From Phycisphaerae bacterium (GTDB lineage Bacteria; Planctomycetota; Phycisphaerae; Phycisphaerales; SM1A02), in contig PBAY01000045.1 of the NCBI GenBank assembly GCA_002717655.1, positions 1-46,377 on the forward strand: a stretch of DNA of 46,377 nt, given 5' to 3'. Position 1 is the stretch's first letter. The number at the start of each line of letters is the position of its first letter. Below, one piece after another: positions 19,147 through 26,626 of this stretch. A program made the position numbers and the translations under genes. The notes under the pieces were generated by a model. The model was not told the origin of the DNA. It was given only the letters and a program-made list of their open reading frames with translations, and searched no databases.

Positions 19147-20541
19147 ATGTCACAGGAAACCGCCACAATGCCCCATACCAGTTCTGCTTTCGTTCAGGAT
19201 TTCATGGGTTATCTGGAAGACCGTGCTCCCGGACAGCCAGAGTTCCATCAAGCTGTTCAGGAGGTTGTCGCCTCTCTGGAGGTCGTACTTGAGGCTCACC
19301 CTGAATATCGGAAACATCGGATTCTTGAGCGAATCGTCGAGCCAGAGCGAGTTGTCCAGTTCCGTATCGCATGGATGGATGACGAGGGCGACATTCAGGT
19401 CAACCGGGGCTACCGGGTTCAATTCAACAGTGCCATCGGTCCTTACAAGGGTGGACTTCGATTCCACAACTCAGTCAATCTGAGTGTCCTCAAGTTCCTT
19501 GGTTTCGAACAGATCTTCAAGAACAGCCTCACTGGTCTCCCCATTGGAGGAGGCAAGGGTGGCAGTGATTTCTCCACATCAGGTCGATCCGACAATGAAG
19601 TCATGCGGTTCTGCCAGTCATTCATGACCGAGCTGCAGCGTCATATCGGGCCGGATACTGATGTGCCTGCTGGCGACATCGGTGTAGGGGGTCGTGAGAT
19701 CGGATACATGTTCGGTCAGTATCGGCGAGTCACCAACAGCTTCACCGGAACGCTGACAGGTCGTGCCCCCGATTGGGGTGGCAGCCTGCTCCGTCCCGAG
19801 GCAACAGGATATGGCTGTGTCTACTTCGCGGCTGAAATGCTTCAGGCCCAGGGTCGTACCCTTGAAGGCATGGACTGTCTGGTTTCCGGCAGCGGAAATG
19901 TGGCCCAGTACACCACGGAAAAACTCAATGAGCTGGGTGCGAAGGTCGTGACGCTGTCTGACTCCTCCGGATGGATTCATGATCCCGAAGGTGTGGACAA
20001 TGAGAAGCTGGCCTTCGTCATGGATCTCAAGAACGTACGTCGAGGCCGTATTTCCGAGTATGCCGAGCGTTACGCCAGTGCGACCTTCCATCCAGTGGAT
20101 GATGGTGCAGACGGCAACCCACTATGGAGTGTTCCGGCTGACGCAGCCTTCCCATCGGCTACCCAGAACGAAATCCACGGAATTGATGCACGACATCTGG
20201 TGGAAAACAATGTTCAAGTGGTAGCTGAAGGTGCCAACATGCCCACGACGGCTGATGGTCAGGCGATTTTCCTGGAGCATGGCGTCCTCTATGGGCCTGC
20301 CAAGGCTGCCAACGCAGGTGGTGTTGCCGTGTCCGCTCTGGAGATGTCACAGGCGAGTCAGCGTCTGCGATGGACACGTGAAGAAGTCGATCAGAAACTT
20401 CGCAGCGTGATGTCTGGTATTCATACGGCCTGTGTCCATGCGGCAACGAAGTATGGCCATGAGGGGAACTACATCGATGGATCAAACATCGCTGGTTTCA
20501 CCAAGGTTGCGGATGCCATGATTGATCAGGGACTGCTGTAG
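19147..20541 (+). CDS. gdhA: NADP-type glutamate dehydrogenase
   Basis: 464 aa from the third of three tandem ATGs (19141, 19144, 19147). GAGAGGA at 19133-19139 has ideal 7-nt spacing to the third. The protein has the hexameric GdhA length and motifs: GPYKGGLRFHNSVNLSVLKF, the catalytic-lysine loop LPIGGGKGGSDF, PAGDIGVGGREIGYMFGQYR and the Rossmann segment CLVSGSGNVAQY. It aminates 2-oxoglutarate to glutamate with NADPH, or runs in reverse, in the cytoplasm. The frame is open upstream to 19003 without protein-like features. It is transcribed alone, divergent from tyrA. No terminator is obvious just after the stop. Confidence 0.95.
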   Translation: MSQETATMPHTSSAFVQDFMGYLEDRAPGQPEFHQAVQEVVASLEVVLEAHPEYRKHRILERIVEPERVVQFRIAWMDDEGDIQVNRGYRVQFNSAIGPYKGGLRFHNSVNLSVLKFLGFEQIFKNSLTGLPIGGGKGGSDFSTSGRSDNEVMRFCQSFMTELQRHIGPDTDVPAGDIGVGGREIGYMFGQYRRVTNSFTGTLTGRAPDWGGSLLRPEATGYGCVYFAAEMLQAQGRTLEGMDCLVSGSGNVAQYTTEKLNELGAKVVTLSDSSGWIHDPEGVDNEKLAFVMDLKNVRRGRISEYAERYASATFHPVDDGADGNPLWSVPADAAFPSATQNEIHGIDARHLVENNVQVVAEGANMPTTADGQAIFLEHGVLYGPAKAANAGGVAVSALEMSQASQRLRWTREEVDQKLRSVMSGIHTACVHAATKYGHEGNYIDGSNIAGFTKVADAMIDQGLL

Positions 20542-20771
20542 CGATCAGCATGCCTCACGAGTCGTTTTTGTGTATTTGTTTGCGGGGATTCCCGAACGAT
20601 TGGTATAGTCACTGTGTCGAAGCCTGATCGCCACAATTCAGGTGGCAAGTCTGATCAGCTCCCGACACCTTGGAGAATTTCATCAGGATCGTCTAGGAAA
20701 CCGTCGTTTCCATTGGATGCCTTGATCACATTCGTGATGTCGCTATCCTCAGGCGGTCAGACCTCGGAGTC
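20542..20771 (+). promoter_or_regulatory. Leader region of the DUF3553 gene with a sigma70-like promoter
   Basis: A -35-like TTGCGG (20580-20585) and a -10-like TATAGT (20604-20609) are separated by 18 nt. They would start a transcript near 20616 with about 155 nt of untranslated leader before 20772. A small GCCAC/GTGGC hairpin lies around 20630-20646 between CTGATC repeats. I recognise no known riboswitch. Confidence 0.45.
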
Positions 20772-21416
20772 ATGCTCTTGAGTTGTACCAACGACGTTGA
20801 ACGTCGCGAGACATTTGAGTTCGGAGACCGTGTGCGCATGGCCAAGTTTCCCGAATGGGGAGTTGGTGCGGTGACGCGTGTGGAGACTGTTCCAGTCAAG
20901 GGTATGCCGACTCAGCGGCTTACGATCCGATTCCCAAACGCGGGTCTTAAGACGCTCAATGGTGAGATCGCAGCGCTTGAGCGTGTTGAAGCAGAGGCTC
21001 CTGCTGCAGAAGCTCGAGTTGATCGAATCGCCAGTATCGACCGGATTGCCGAAGATGAAATGATGGCACCGCTGGCCAGTCGGAAGCTCCTGGAAGTCAT
21101 GCTTGCTATACCGGAGTCCTGCCGTGATCCATTCGTCACGCTGGAGTCACGTATCGCCGCCACAATCGATCTCTATCGATTCGATAATGGAGGTCGAGGG
21201 CTGATGGACTGGGCGGTCATTCAGACCGGACTTGATGATCCTCTTTCCCGGTTCAACCGGCATGAGCTGGAGGAACACTACAGCCGCTGGAGCGGGGAAC
21301 GTGACGCGCATCTACAGAAGCTGCTTCGCGATGCCCGCGAGGCTGGATTGAATACTGATCAGCTGCTCAGTGATGCCTCTCCGGTCGCAAAGGCGGCCAT
21401 TCGTCGAGCACGCTAA
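20772..21416 (+). CDS. DUF3553 domain protein (CarD/UvrD-tail-like SH3 fold)
   Basis: 214 aa. Residues about 15-75 (FEFGDRVRMAKFPEWGVGAV through to LKTLNGEIAALERV) match the small beta-barrel called DUF3553, similar to the Tudor-like C-terminal domain of UvrD/PcrA helicases that contacts RNA polymerase. The rest is helical with no motif I know (DLYRFDNGGRGLMDWAVIQT). A role in transcription or transcription-coupled repair is inference from the fold. The start is uncertain because the upstream GGAG is poorly spaced. A strong hairpin terminator follows at 21451. Confidence 0.7.
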   Translation: MLLSCTNDVERRETFEFGDRVRMAKFPEWGVGAVTRVETVPVKGMPTQRLTIRFPNAGLKTLNGEIAALERVEAEAPAAEARVDRIASIDRIAEDEMMAPLASRKLLEVMLAIPESCRDPFVTLESRIAATIDLYRFDNGGRGLMDWAVIQTGLDDPLSRFNRHELEEHYSRWSGERDAHLQKLLRDAREAGLNTDQLLSDASPVAKAAIRRAR

Positions 21417-21450
21417 AGCAGCAAGTTGCTCATTTTTGTAATTGAGACAG

Positions 21451-21488
21451 GCGGCCCTCGAGTCTTCAACTCGAGGGCCGCGTTTGTT
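21451..21488 (+). terminator. Hairpin terminator after the DUF3553 gene
   Basis: A perfect 12-bp stem (GCGGCCCTCGAG, 21451-21462, with 21470-21481), extendable by one T-A pair, is followed by GTTTGTTT. It lies between two convergent genes and can stop transcription from the left. On the minus strand it has no T-run directly after it. Confidence 0.85.
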
Positions 21489-21511
21489 TGGAGACCATGT
21501 TGGGGGGGTAC

Positions 21512-22522
21512 TCAACGATGTGACCTGGTTTGATTTGAAGCCCTCGCTGTCGATTGCCCTGCGCGATTCAATCTCGATCGATTGCTGTTGGCGCTCGAGG
21601 ACTTTCCTGAGTTTCGACTGCTCTTGTCCATGGTTCGCTCAATCGCTTTGATGACATCAAGTGCGTCTACGCCATCATCGCCATTTAAGTCTGCTTCTGG
21701 ATTGAATCGCTCGCGGCCGAGATTGACCAGGACATCTTCAAACACGATCCAGGGGTCATATGGCGGCTGTATGTTGTAGTAGCGTCGGGGTTTGATTCTG
21801 GAAAAGTTGCTGATGCTGAACGTTACATCCCAGTTGGCGTTTGCTCCGGTCTGTCCTGCTTGCCCAGGTTCCATATAGGGCAGATTGATGCCTGATGCGG
21901 CTGCGATGACCAATCGGTAGGTGCCTGCTGGAAGAAGTCCGTTCAGTACACCTTGAGCCTGTACGTCAGTCTGCTGGTCATCTGGCTGATGCACATCAGA
22001 AACCACAGCCATGCTCAGAGTTCCCGTCTTGGTGATTCGTTGCAGATGTACGAGATATTCCGCTTTGGCATCGTTTGTGCCGCCACATCCGGCATACAGG
22101 TCGTAGTCAAGTGACCAGCGGAAGGCTGCGTCTGCAACAAACGTCATCGTGGCCAGTGACGAGGCACTGCTGCCAAGGGTGGAATTACCGAACCAGTCAT
22201 CGGTGAAGGCATGACTGGAACCTTCGCCATCAAAGAGAACTTTTTGTCCTGTGATATCAGCTTCTCCGCATGCTTGCGAAGTCTGGCTTGCCATGGCTGT
22301 TGCGCCCCATCCATTCGTAGGAGTCATGGCCTGCGTATCGTCTGCCCAGGAGCCGGACTCATGATTAGACATGAGGTCCGAGGTGTGATCCTGGGGATCC
22401 AGGCCATTGACTGTTGATTCAATCGAACGAATGTTATGGGTGACGGTGACATCGCCAAGGCTGATTGAAGTCGTGGTGACAGCTGCCGCTGCTGTCAGCA
22501 GCGTGTGGTGGATAGGGGGCAT
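21512..22522 (-). CDS. Secreted protein with dockerin-like repeat and basic C-terminal tail
   Basis: 336 aa from the ATG at 22522 (AAGGAA upstream; a 30-residue N-terminal extension to 22612 is open but precedes the signal peptide). The N-terminus HHTLLTAAAAVTTTSISLGD is a signal peptide. The middle (about 20-250) is Gly/Ser/Ala-rich, beta-like and without known catalytic motifs. A dockerin-like calcium loop, ADLNGDDGVDALDVIKAIER, lies near residue 285. In most planctomycete secreted proteins this sits at the very end; here about 35 Ser/Arg/Asn-rich residues follow. The function is unknown; extracellular or surface location is likely. Confidence 0.7.
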   Translation of the reverse strand: MPPIHHTLLTAAAAVTTTSISLGDVTVTHNIRSIESTVNGLDPQDHTSDLMSNHESGSWADDTQAMTPTNGWGATAMASQTSQACGEADITGQKVLFDGEGSSHAFTDDWFGNSTLGSSASSLATMTFVADAAFRWSLDYDLYAGCGGTNDAKAEYLVHLQRITKTGTLSMAVVSDVHQPDDQQTDVQAQGVLNGLLPAGTYRLVIAAASGINLPYMEPGQAGQTGANANWDVTFSISNFSRIKPRRYYNIQPPYDPWIVFEDVLVNLGRERFNPEADLNGDDGVDALDVIKAIERTMDKSSRNSGKSSSANSNRSRLNRAGQSTARASNQTRSHR

Positions 22523-22933
22523 CTTTGGGTTCCTTTTGAGGGCTTGCGAATCATCTGATTCGCGAATGAGGGGGAGGGTGATGGAGGAATAGGGCAATCG
22601 CTCCGTATTCATCTAGGCAGCTCAAGGGCGAATGTGTGACCAGAGAACTCAGATTCCCTGAGCCACTTCAGATCACCCCTCATTTGGTGTTGTTCTGAAT
22701 ATCTTCAGGTTGCTTTCGATAGACACCATGTTGTCTGGGATCAACATCTGGCGCGATTGCTACGACCCAATTCGCTGCAGAACAACTCTGATCAGCGTTT
22801 TTGCAGCTTCAAAGTTGGTTTTTGAAGACTTGGCATGCCAGGTCCTCGGACGGGCCAGAAATTGCTTTCTTCTTTTCGTGGCGAGAGAAACCCTGCTTTG
22901 AATAAACACCAGAAATGAAGAGAAGAGAGTGTC
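22523..22933. other. 410-bp intergenic region between divergent genes
   Basis: It should hold promoters for the secreted protein (minus) and the coiled-coil protein (plus). I see small hairpins, e.g. CTTCAAA/TTTGAAG at 22807-22827 and the palindrome TGGCATGCCA just after it. The 63-codon plus-strand ORF at 22710-22901 has no ribosome-binding site or family resemblance. Nothing else is recognisable. Confidence 0.5.
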
Positions 22934-23257
22934 ATGAACGAACAGGTCTTTCAGGAACGATTCGCATTGCTGCTGAAGCGAATCAATGCACTGCCGGATG
23001 AGCAGAAGCTGGGATTGGCATCCCCGGGTGGAGAGAAGGAAGTCTGTGAAGGCGAGCTTTCCAAAGCGGTGGATGAACTACAGGACTCAATCGACTTTCT
23101 CAGATTGAGTGTCAAGTATCTGATGTTCGATCTGGAGGCTACGCGTCGAGAGAACGCCTACCTGCGTCGACTGCTCGAACAGGCGACCCGTCGTGATCAG
23201 GAGATTGATCAGGAACTCGAGGAAGACAATTTCTATCGGGATGATGAAGAGGAATGA
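22934..23257 (+). CDS. Small acidic coiled-coil protein of unknown function
   Basis: 107 aa. GAGAAGAGAG precedes the ATG. The composition is protein-like and helical throughout. Residues about 45-100 form a probable coiled coil (AVDELQDSIDFLRLSVKYLM, then ATRRENAYLRRLLEQATRR), ending in a strongly acidic tail (DQELEEDNFYRDDEEE). No membrane segment or metal motif is present. I do not recognise a family. The leucine-zipper-like region and acidic tail suggest an oligomeric adaptor or regulator, but that is inference. It is directly followed by the structured region at 23288-23510. Confidence 0.65.
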   Translation: MNEQVFQERFALLLKRINALPDEQKLGLASPGGEKEVCEGELSKAVDELQDSIDFLRLSVKYLMFDLEATRRENAYLRRLLEQATRRDQEIDQELEEDNFYRDDEEE

Positions 23258-23287
23258 TGTTGGCCACGCCAGCGTGAAGAGGGGGGT

Positions 23288-23510
23288 TGGCGGATTTCCG
23301 CCATGCGTAACGGAACAGGTGGAGCCCCGGGTGCCATGATCCCGGAGAGCCGATCCACGGTGTTCAGCAGGACTGGCTCCACTGTTCCGTTGCATAAGAG
23401 GAGTGTTTGTCCCGCATTGGGGGTGCGGGATGAATCGAAACAAGCATCGTTATGGAGGAGGAACGTGCTTGTGATGGGGCGTGCCGGATGGATCCGGCCC
23501 GCCCCAATTT
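23288..23510 (+). ncRNA. Candidate structured RNA between the coiled-coil and SRAP genes
   Basis: Five stems occur in 220 nt: (0) TGGCGG/CCGCCA with ATTT loop at 23288-23303; (A) a 21-bp arm 23303-23326 pairing with 23375-23395, with a single bulged G at 23319 and bulged GT at 23307-23308, closing over an inner CCGGG/CCCGG hairpin; (B) TCCCGCA/TGCGGGA at 23410-23430; (C) 10 bp with one bulge at 23441-23471, whose loop shows GGAGGAGG; (D) a two-part 13-bp stem at 23475-23506 (TGGGGCG/CGCCCCA around GCCGGA/TCCGGC) followed by AATTT. Such density is not expected by chance. It matches no RNA family I can recall (not RNase P, tmRNA, SRP). It could be a free RNA ending at D or a leader of the SRAP gene. 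Strand is a guess. Confidence 0.45.
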
Positions 23511-23561
23511 CATGCGCACTTCAAGAGCAAGCCGGAGTGGAACGCTTCATATACTGCAGTC

Positions 23562-24224
23562 ATGTGTGGTCGTTATCTGATGACAAGTTCGCCATCGCTG
23601 GTGCAGGATTGCTTTGATCTGCGGAGCGAGCCGTCCATCATCGCAACCTACAACGCAGCACCGACGCAGTGTCTTCCGGTCGTTCGTGAGGGGGTTGATG
23701 GGAAAAGCTGTGGTCTGTTGAGATGGGGCTTGATCCCTTCTTGGGCCAAGGACAGTTCAATCGGCAACCGAATGATCAACGCCAGATCTGAAACCGCTGC
23801 TGAGAAACCTTCGTTTCGAGAGGCAATTCGATCTCGCCGTTGCCTGGTGGTAGCTGATGGCTTCTATGAGTGGAAGCGAGAGGGCGATCGCAAGAGGGCG
23901 TACTGCTTTCGCATGGGCGACGGGCTTCCATTCGGCATGGCGGGTCTGTGGGATCGATGGTCTTCGCCGGAAGGTAAAATGGTGGAAAGCTTCACCATTC
24001 TCACGACCGGCCCCAATCCGATGGTCGGCGAGGTCCATGATCGAATGCCAGTCATCATCGATCGTGAGCAGTACAGTCGCTGGTTGGCGTTGGATTTGAC
24101 GGAACCCGGTCAGATCGCCTGTCTTCTGGGTTCATATCCAGCTGAATTGATGGACTCACATGAGGTGAGCGATCATGTGAACTCGCCACGCAACAACGAT
24201 CCACGGTGTATCGAGCCGATCTAG
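23562..24224 (+). CDS. SOS response-associated peptidase (SRAP/HMCES/YedK family)
   Basis: 220 aa. The start must be the ATG at 23562 because the family needs Cys2 exposed after Met removal; the protein begins MCGRYLM. Other conserved sites are present: INARSETAAEKPSF, RRCLVVADGFYEWKR (Glu of the active site) and VHDRMPVI (His). These proteins form a covalent thiazolidine link to abasic sites in single-stranded DNA through Cys2, shielding them until repair. A longer in-frame ORF from 23481 is an artefact. It overlaps the zinc-ribbon gene tail-to-tail by 4 nt. No LexA-type operator can be named. Confidence 0.93.
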   Translation: MCGRYLMTSSPSLVQDCFDLRSEPSIIATYNAAPTQCLPVVREGVDGKSCGLLRWGLIPSWAKDSSIGNRMINARSETAAEKPSFREAIRSRRCLVVADGFYEWKREGDRKRAYCFRMGDGLPFGMAGLWDRWSSPEGKMVESFTILTTGPNPMVGEVHDRMPVIIDREQYSRWLALDLTEPGQIACLLGSYPAELMDSHEVSDHVNSPRNNDPRCIEPI

Positions 24225-24469
24225 AAGATCAGCCAGCTGAAGAACCCGAGCATGATGAGGACGACGATGATGATCGTCAGCCGATTCTGGGCATCGCGTT
24301 GGGTGCGTGGTTTGTTCGAGATGCGTCCACTGATCTGCATACCGCAAGCCGGGCAGAATTCCGCGTCGTCATAGACTTGTTCACTGCAGTCGGGGCAATA
24401 GCCATACTGATCTCGATTGAAACGATCGAGGTCCGAATCACTGGGGCCGTCATCAAGCCAGTCATTCAT
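24221..24469 (-). CDS. Zinc-ribbon protein with C-terminal membrane anchor
   Basis: 82 aa. Two CxxC knuckles (YCPDCSE and FCPACGM) about 15 residues apart form a zinc ribbon at about 24-45, preceded by an acidic segment (WLDDGPSDSDLDRF). The last 20 residues (TIIIVVLIMLGFFSWLIF) form one membrane helix. It is tail-anchored with the ribbon probably in the cytoplasm. The start overlaps the stop of the upstream transglutaminase-fold gene by 4 nt, so the two are co-translated. The function is unknown; such small anchored zinc ribbons are common in planctomycetes and elsewhere. Confidence 0.8.
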   Translation of the reverse strand: MNDWLDDGPSDSDLDRFNRDQYGYCPDCSEQVYDDAEFCPACGMQISGRISNKPRTQRDAQNRLTIIIVVLIMLGFFSWLIF

Positions 24470-25698
24470 CGTTGATTCCGGGCTCGACGGATCGGTCGAC
24501 GTTTGCCTTCCAGCCAGTTTTGATAATCGCGTTCACTCAGATTTCCGCCAGAGGTCATCGAGATGGAGATGTTTGCCGGACGAAGATTTCGAATGACGTT
24601 GTCAGGCCGTCCTGGTTCCTGAGTGAGCTGGACCGGTGTCGGGAAGGGGGCCCATGGTGCGGAGCGTGTCCACCCCCAGATGCCCCATGCGTCATAGGCG
24701 GTTGCGCCATCTCCGGGTGCAAATGACCAGGAGAGTGCGATGTTCTCCTTCAGATCCTTCCAGGTTCCGAAGAATCTCCAAGGGCGTTCTGGCTTCCAGG
24801 AACGCACGCCTGCATTCTGCATCTCCCAGGGCGAGAACGGTACCCAACCTGAATCGGGCAGAAAGAACTCCGCCCATGTGGTGGGTTCCTTGGCCTGCCG
24901 ATTGAGCTGAGACAAGCCAATGACCGGCCGTGCAGGAATGCCCGCGGCTCGAAGCATGGCAACACAGACACAGGTGAGATCGGCCCGAGTTCCTCGTCCG
25001 GACTGGGCGGTCGCCAATGCGCCACTGACATTGATGCCTCGCATGGCAGTGCGATTTCCAATCAGACGATTGCCGCTCACTCCGATGTTCACGCAGCAGT
25101 ACTGCACGATCTTCTTCGCAGCCAGATAGGGGCTGTTCATCCTGAGGTTGGTTCCAAAGATCTTCGCAAGCGTCTCCCTGAAGACCGGCTCATCCGACTC
25201 GATCAACGCTTGTGGTTGCAACGCAGCTGAGAGCTCTCCTGACCACTGGGCAGGCCATGGAGTGGCCATCGCGATTTCTTCATCAATCTGTGAGCTGAAA
25301 CTCAGGATTTCCGCGGAGACACTGATGGTTGCGAAATTGGTCGCATTGACAGGCACCGGGGCCTGAATCATCGATTCGCCCTGAAGCCCCTTGCCCTTGA
25401 TGGCGGTCTGTACATCCAGAAGTGAGACCTCGTTGTTGCCATTCAGCGAAGCGACTCGGAGCGTGTGCTTGCCGACTTCACTCCAGGGCCCATTCATGAT
25501 CAGAGGCATGCGGAATGGACGTTGGTTGTTGGGTATATCCAGATCACGGATGGTGACGTCATAGGACATCCACCACAACTTGGCGGCATCTCTCTTCAAG
25601 GCGTTCTGTGGGATGGTGAGATCGGGCTGTGGCTGCTGCTTAGCGGGGGGCGTAGCCTGAGCACCAAGGAAGAGGGCGAGGATGATGGAGAGATACAT
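24466..25698 (-). CDS. Secreted transglutaminase-fold protein lacking the catalytic triad
   Basis: 410 aa from the ATG at 25698, where a signal peptide begins (LSIILALFLGAQA); 24 further upstream codons are open. Residues about 205-310 carry a transglutaminase-like core, recognised by LRAAGIPARPVIG and WAEFFLPDSGWVPFSP. In active members the Cys lies 15 residues before the GIPAR glycine, a His precedes the WAE-like segment and an Asp sits in the VPxDP position. Here these are Arg (GTRAD), Thr (TTWAE) and Ser (FSP). All three changes are in clean coding sequence, so this looks like a pseudoenzyme, perhaps a binding or structural protein of the periplasm. It overlaps the zinc-ribbon gene by 4 nt and lies 35 nt after mlaE. 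Confidence 0.78.
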   Translation of the reverse strand: MYLSIILALFLGAQATPPAKQQPQPDLTIPQNALKRDAAKLWWMSYDVTIRDLDIPNNQRPFRMPLIMNGPWSEVGKHTLRVASLNGNNEVSLLDVQTAIKGKGLQGESMIQAPVPVNATNFATISVSAEILSFSSQIDEEIAMATPWPAQWSGELSAALQPQALIESDEPVFRETLAKIFGTNLRMNSPYLAAKKIVQYCCVNIGVSGNRLIGNRTAMRGINVSGALATAQSGRGTRADLTCVCVAMLRAAGIPARPVIGLSQLNRQAKEPTTWAEFFLPDSGWVPFSPWEMQNAGVRSWKPERPWRFFGTWKDLKENIALSWSFAPGDGATAYDAWGIWGWTRSAPWAPFPTPVQLTQEPGRPDNVIRNLRPANISISMTSGGNLSERDYQNWLEGKRRPIRRARNQR

Positions 25699-25733
25699 CG
25701 GGTGGATATCCGGTTCAGAGGTCCAGGTGGATC

Positions 25734-26561
25734 CTAGAGTGGCAGGGTGGCCACGTCGTTGTAGATCCACTGATAAACGGTATTGAGGAACTGGGCGAGA
25801 ACGAGATTGATCATGATGATCGAAAGGAAGCTGGCAACGAATGCCTGAGTTGTCGCACGGCCTACCCCTGCCGCACCTGGTCGGCAGGTGAAACCCTTGT
25901 AGCAGGAAATCAGTCCGATGCTCAGTCCAAAGAAGAAGGCCTTCACGAGGCCAACAGTAGGTTCATACCAGCTGACAAATCCTGCGGTGAAGCCCCAGTA
26001 CTGGGTGGAGGGAACATCGTTGATGAGGACTGTGAACGTGTAGCCGCCGAAGACCCCAAGAAGATCGGAGTAGATGGTCAGGATCGGTGTCATGATCGCG
26101 CAGGCCAAAACACGTGGTACCACCAGATAGGCAATGGGGTCGGTAGCCATGGCCCGCATGGCATCCAGTTGCTCGGTGACACGCATCGTGCCCAGTTCGG
26201 CAGTCAATGCTCCTCCGACTCGACCAGCAACCATGACGGCTGCCAGCACGGGGCCGATCTGCTTCACGACCGACACATTGATGATGGCGCCCATCGTTCC
26301 TTGAAGCCCGACAGATTCAAACTGGACAAAGGTCTCCAGAGCAAGAATCATCCCGATGAAGGCGCCGGTGATTCCGATCACCGGGATCGAAGCGACACCC
26401 ACCATGTAAATCTGTGGGGCGATGAGTCGCCAACGCAGCCAGATTCCCGGGCCGCGAAAGAACCATGCCAGCACCGAGAGGCAGAATTGAACAAACCGAC
26501 CATAGGCGGTGATGAAGCCAAGGCTGTGGACCGGGTTCAGTCTGGAGGAGGCAAAAGACAT
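25734..26561 (-). CDS. mlaE: MlaE-family ABC transporter permease
   Basis: 275 aa with five or six membrane segments and the MlaE/YrbE signature: GITGAFIGMILALETFVQF, VVKQIGPVLAAVMVAGRVGG, ALTAELGTMRVTEQLDAM. It forms the inner-membrane part of an Mla-type phospholipid transporter. The partner MCE protein and ATPase are encoded at 42644-44451, about 16 kb away. The ribosome-binding GGGAGG lies inside a 12-bp hairpin that ends one base before the ATG (26562-26592). The upstream gene on the same strand is an OmpA-like lipoprotein (65-nt gap). Confidence 0.93.
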   Translation of the reverse strand: MSFASSRLNPVHSLGFITAYGRFVQFCLSVLAWFFRGPGIWLRWRLIAPQIYMVGVASIPVIGITGAFIGMILALETFVQFESVGLQGTMGAIINVSVVKQIGPVLAAVMVAGRVGGALTAELGTMRVTEQLDAMRAMATDPIAYLVVPRVLACAIMTPILTIYSDLLGVFGGYTFTVLINDVPSTQYWGFTAGFVSWYEPTVGLVKAFFFGLSIGLISCYKGFTCRPGAAGVGRATTQAFVASFLSIIMINLVLAQFLNTVYQWIYNDVATLPL

Positions 26562-26592
26562 GCGTCGCGGGAGAGTTTACCTCCCGCGACGC
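26562..26592 (-). promoter_or_regulatory. Hairpin covering the ribosome-binding region of mlaE
   Basis: A perfect 12-bp stem (arms 26562-26573 and 26581-26592, 7-nt loop) lies directly before the mlaE start codon. Read on the minus strand, the GGGAGG is in the 5' arm and the codons after the stem read ATGTCTTTT. The T-rich start makes it look like an intrinsic terminator or attenuator for the upstream lipoprotein gene, while the stem would also hide the ribosome-binding site. Confidence 0.65.
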
Positions 26593-26626
26593 TGAGATTC
26601 AGTTGGAATGTCGAGGTGGTGGAACC

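Noticed and set aside
22710..22901. 63-codon plus-strand ORF in the 410-bp intergenic region
   Set aside because: No ribosome-binding site, unusual residue composition and no family resemblance.
23303..23395. Integron attC-like site
   Set aside because: It has a long bulged stem as attC sites do, but the ends do not match the RYYYAAC and GTTRRRY core sites, and no integrase or cassette array is present.
23481..23561. N-terminal extension of the SRAP gene
   Set aside because: The family needs Cys at position 2 of the mature protein, which fixes the start at 23562.
23474..23617. 48-codon ORF with GGAGGAGG upstream, overlapping the SRAP start
   Set aside because: The composition is not protein-like and the GGAGGAGG lies in a hairpin loop. 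I treat it as part of the structured region, though a leader peptide cannot be fully excluded.
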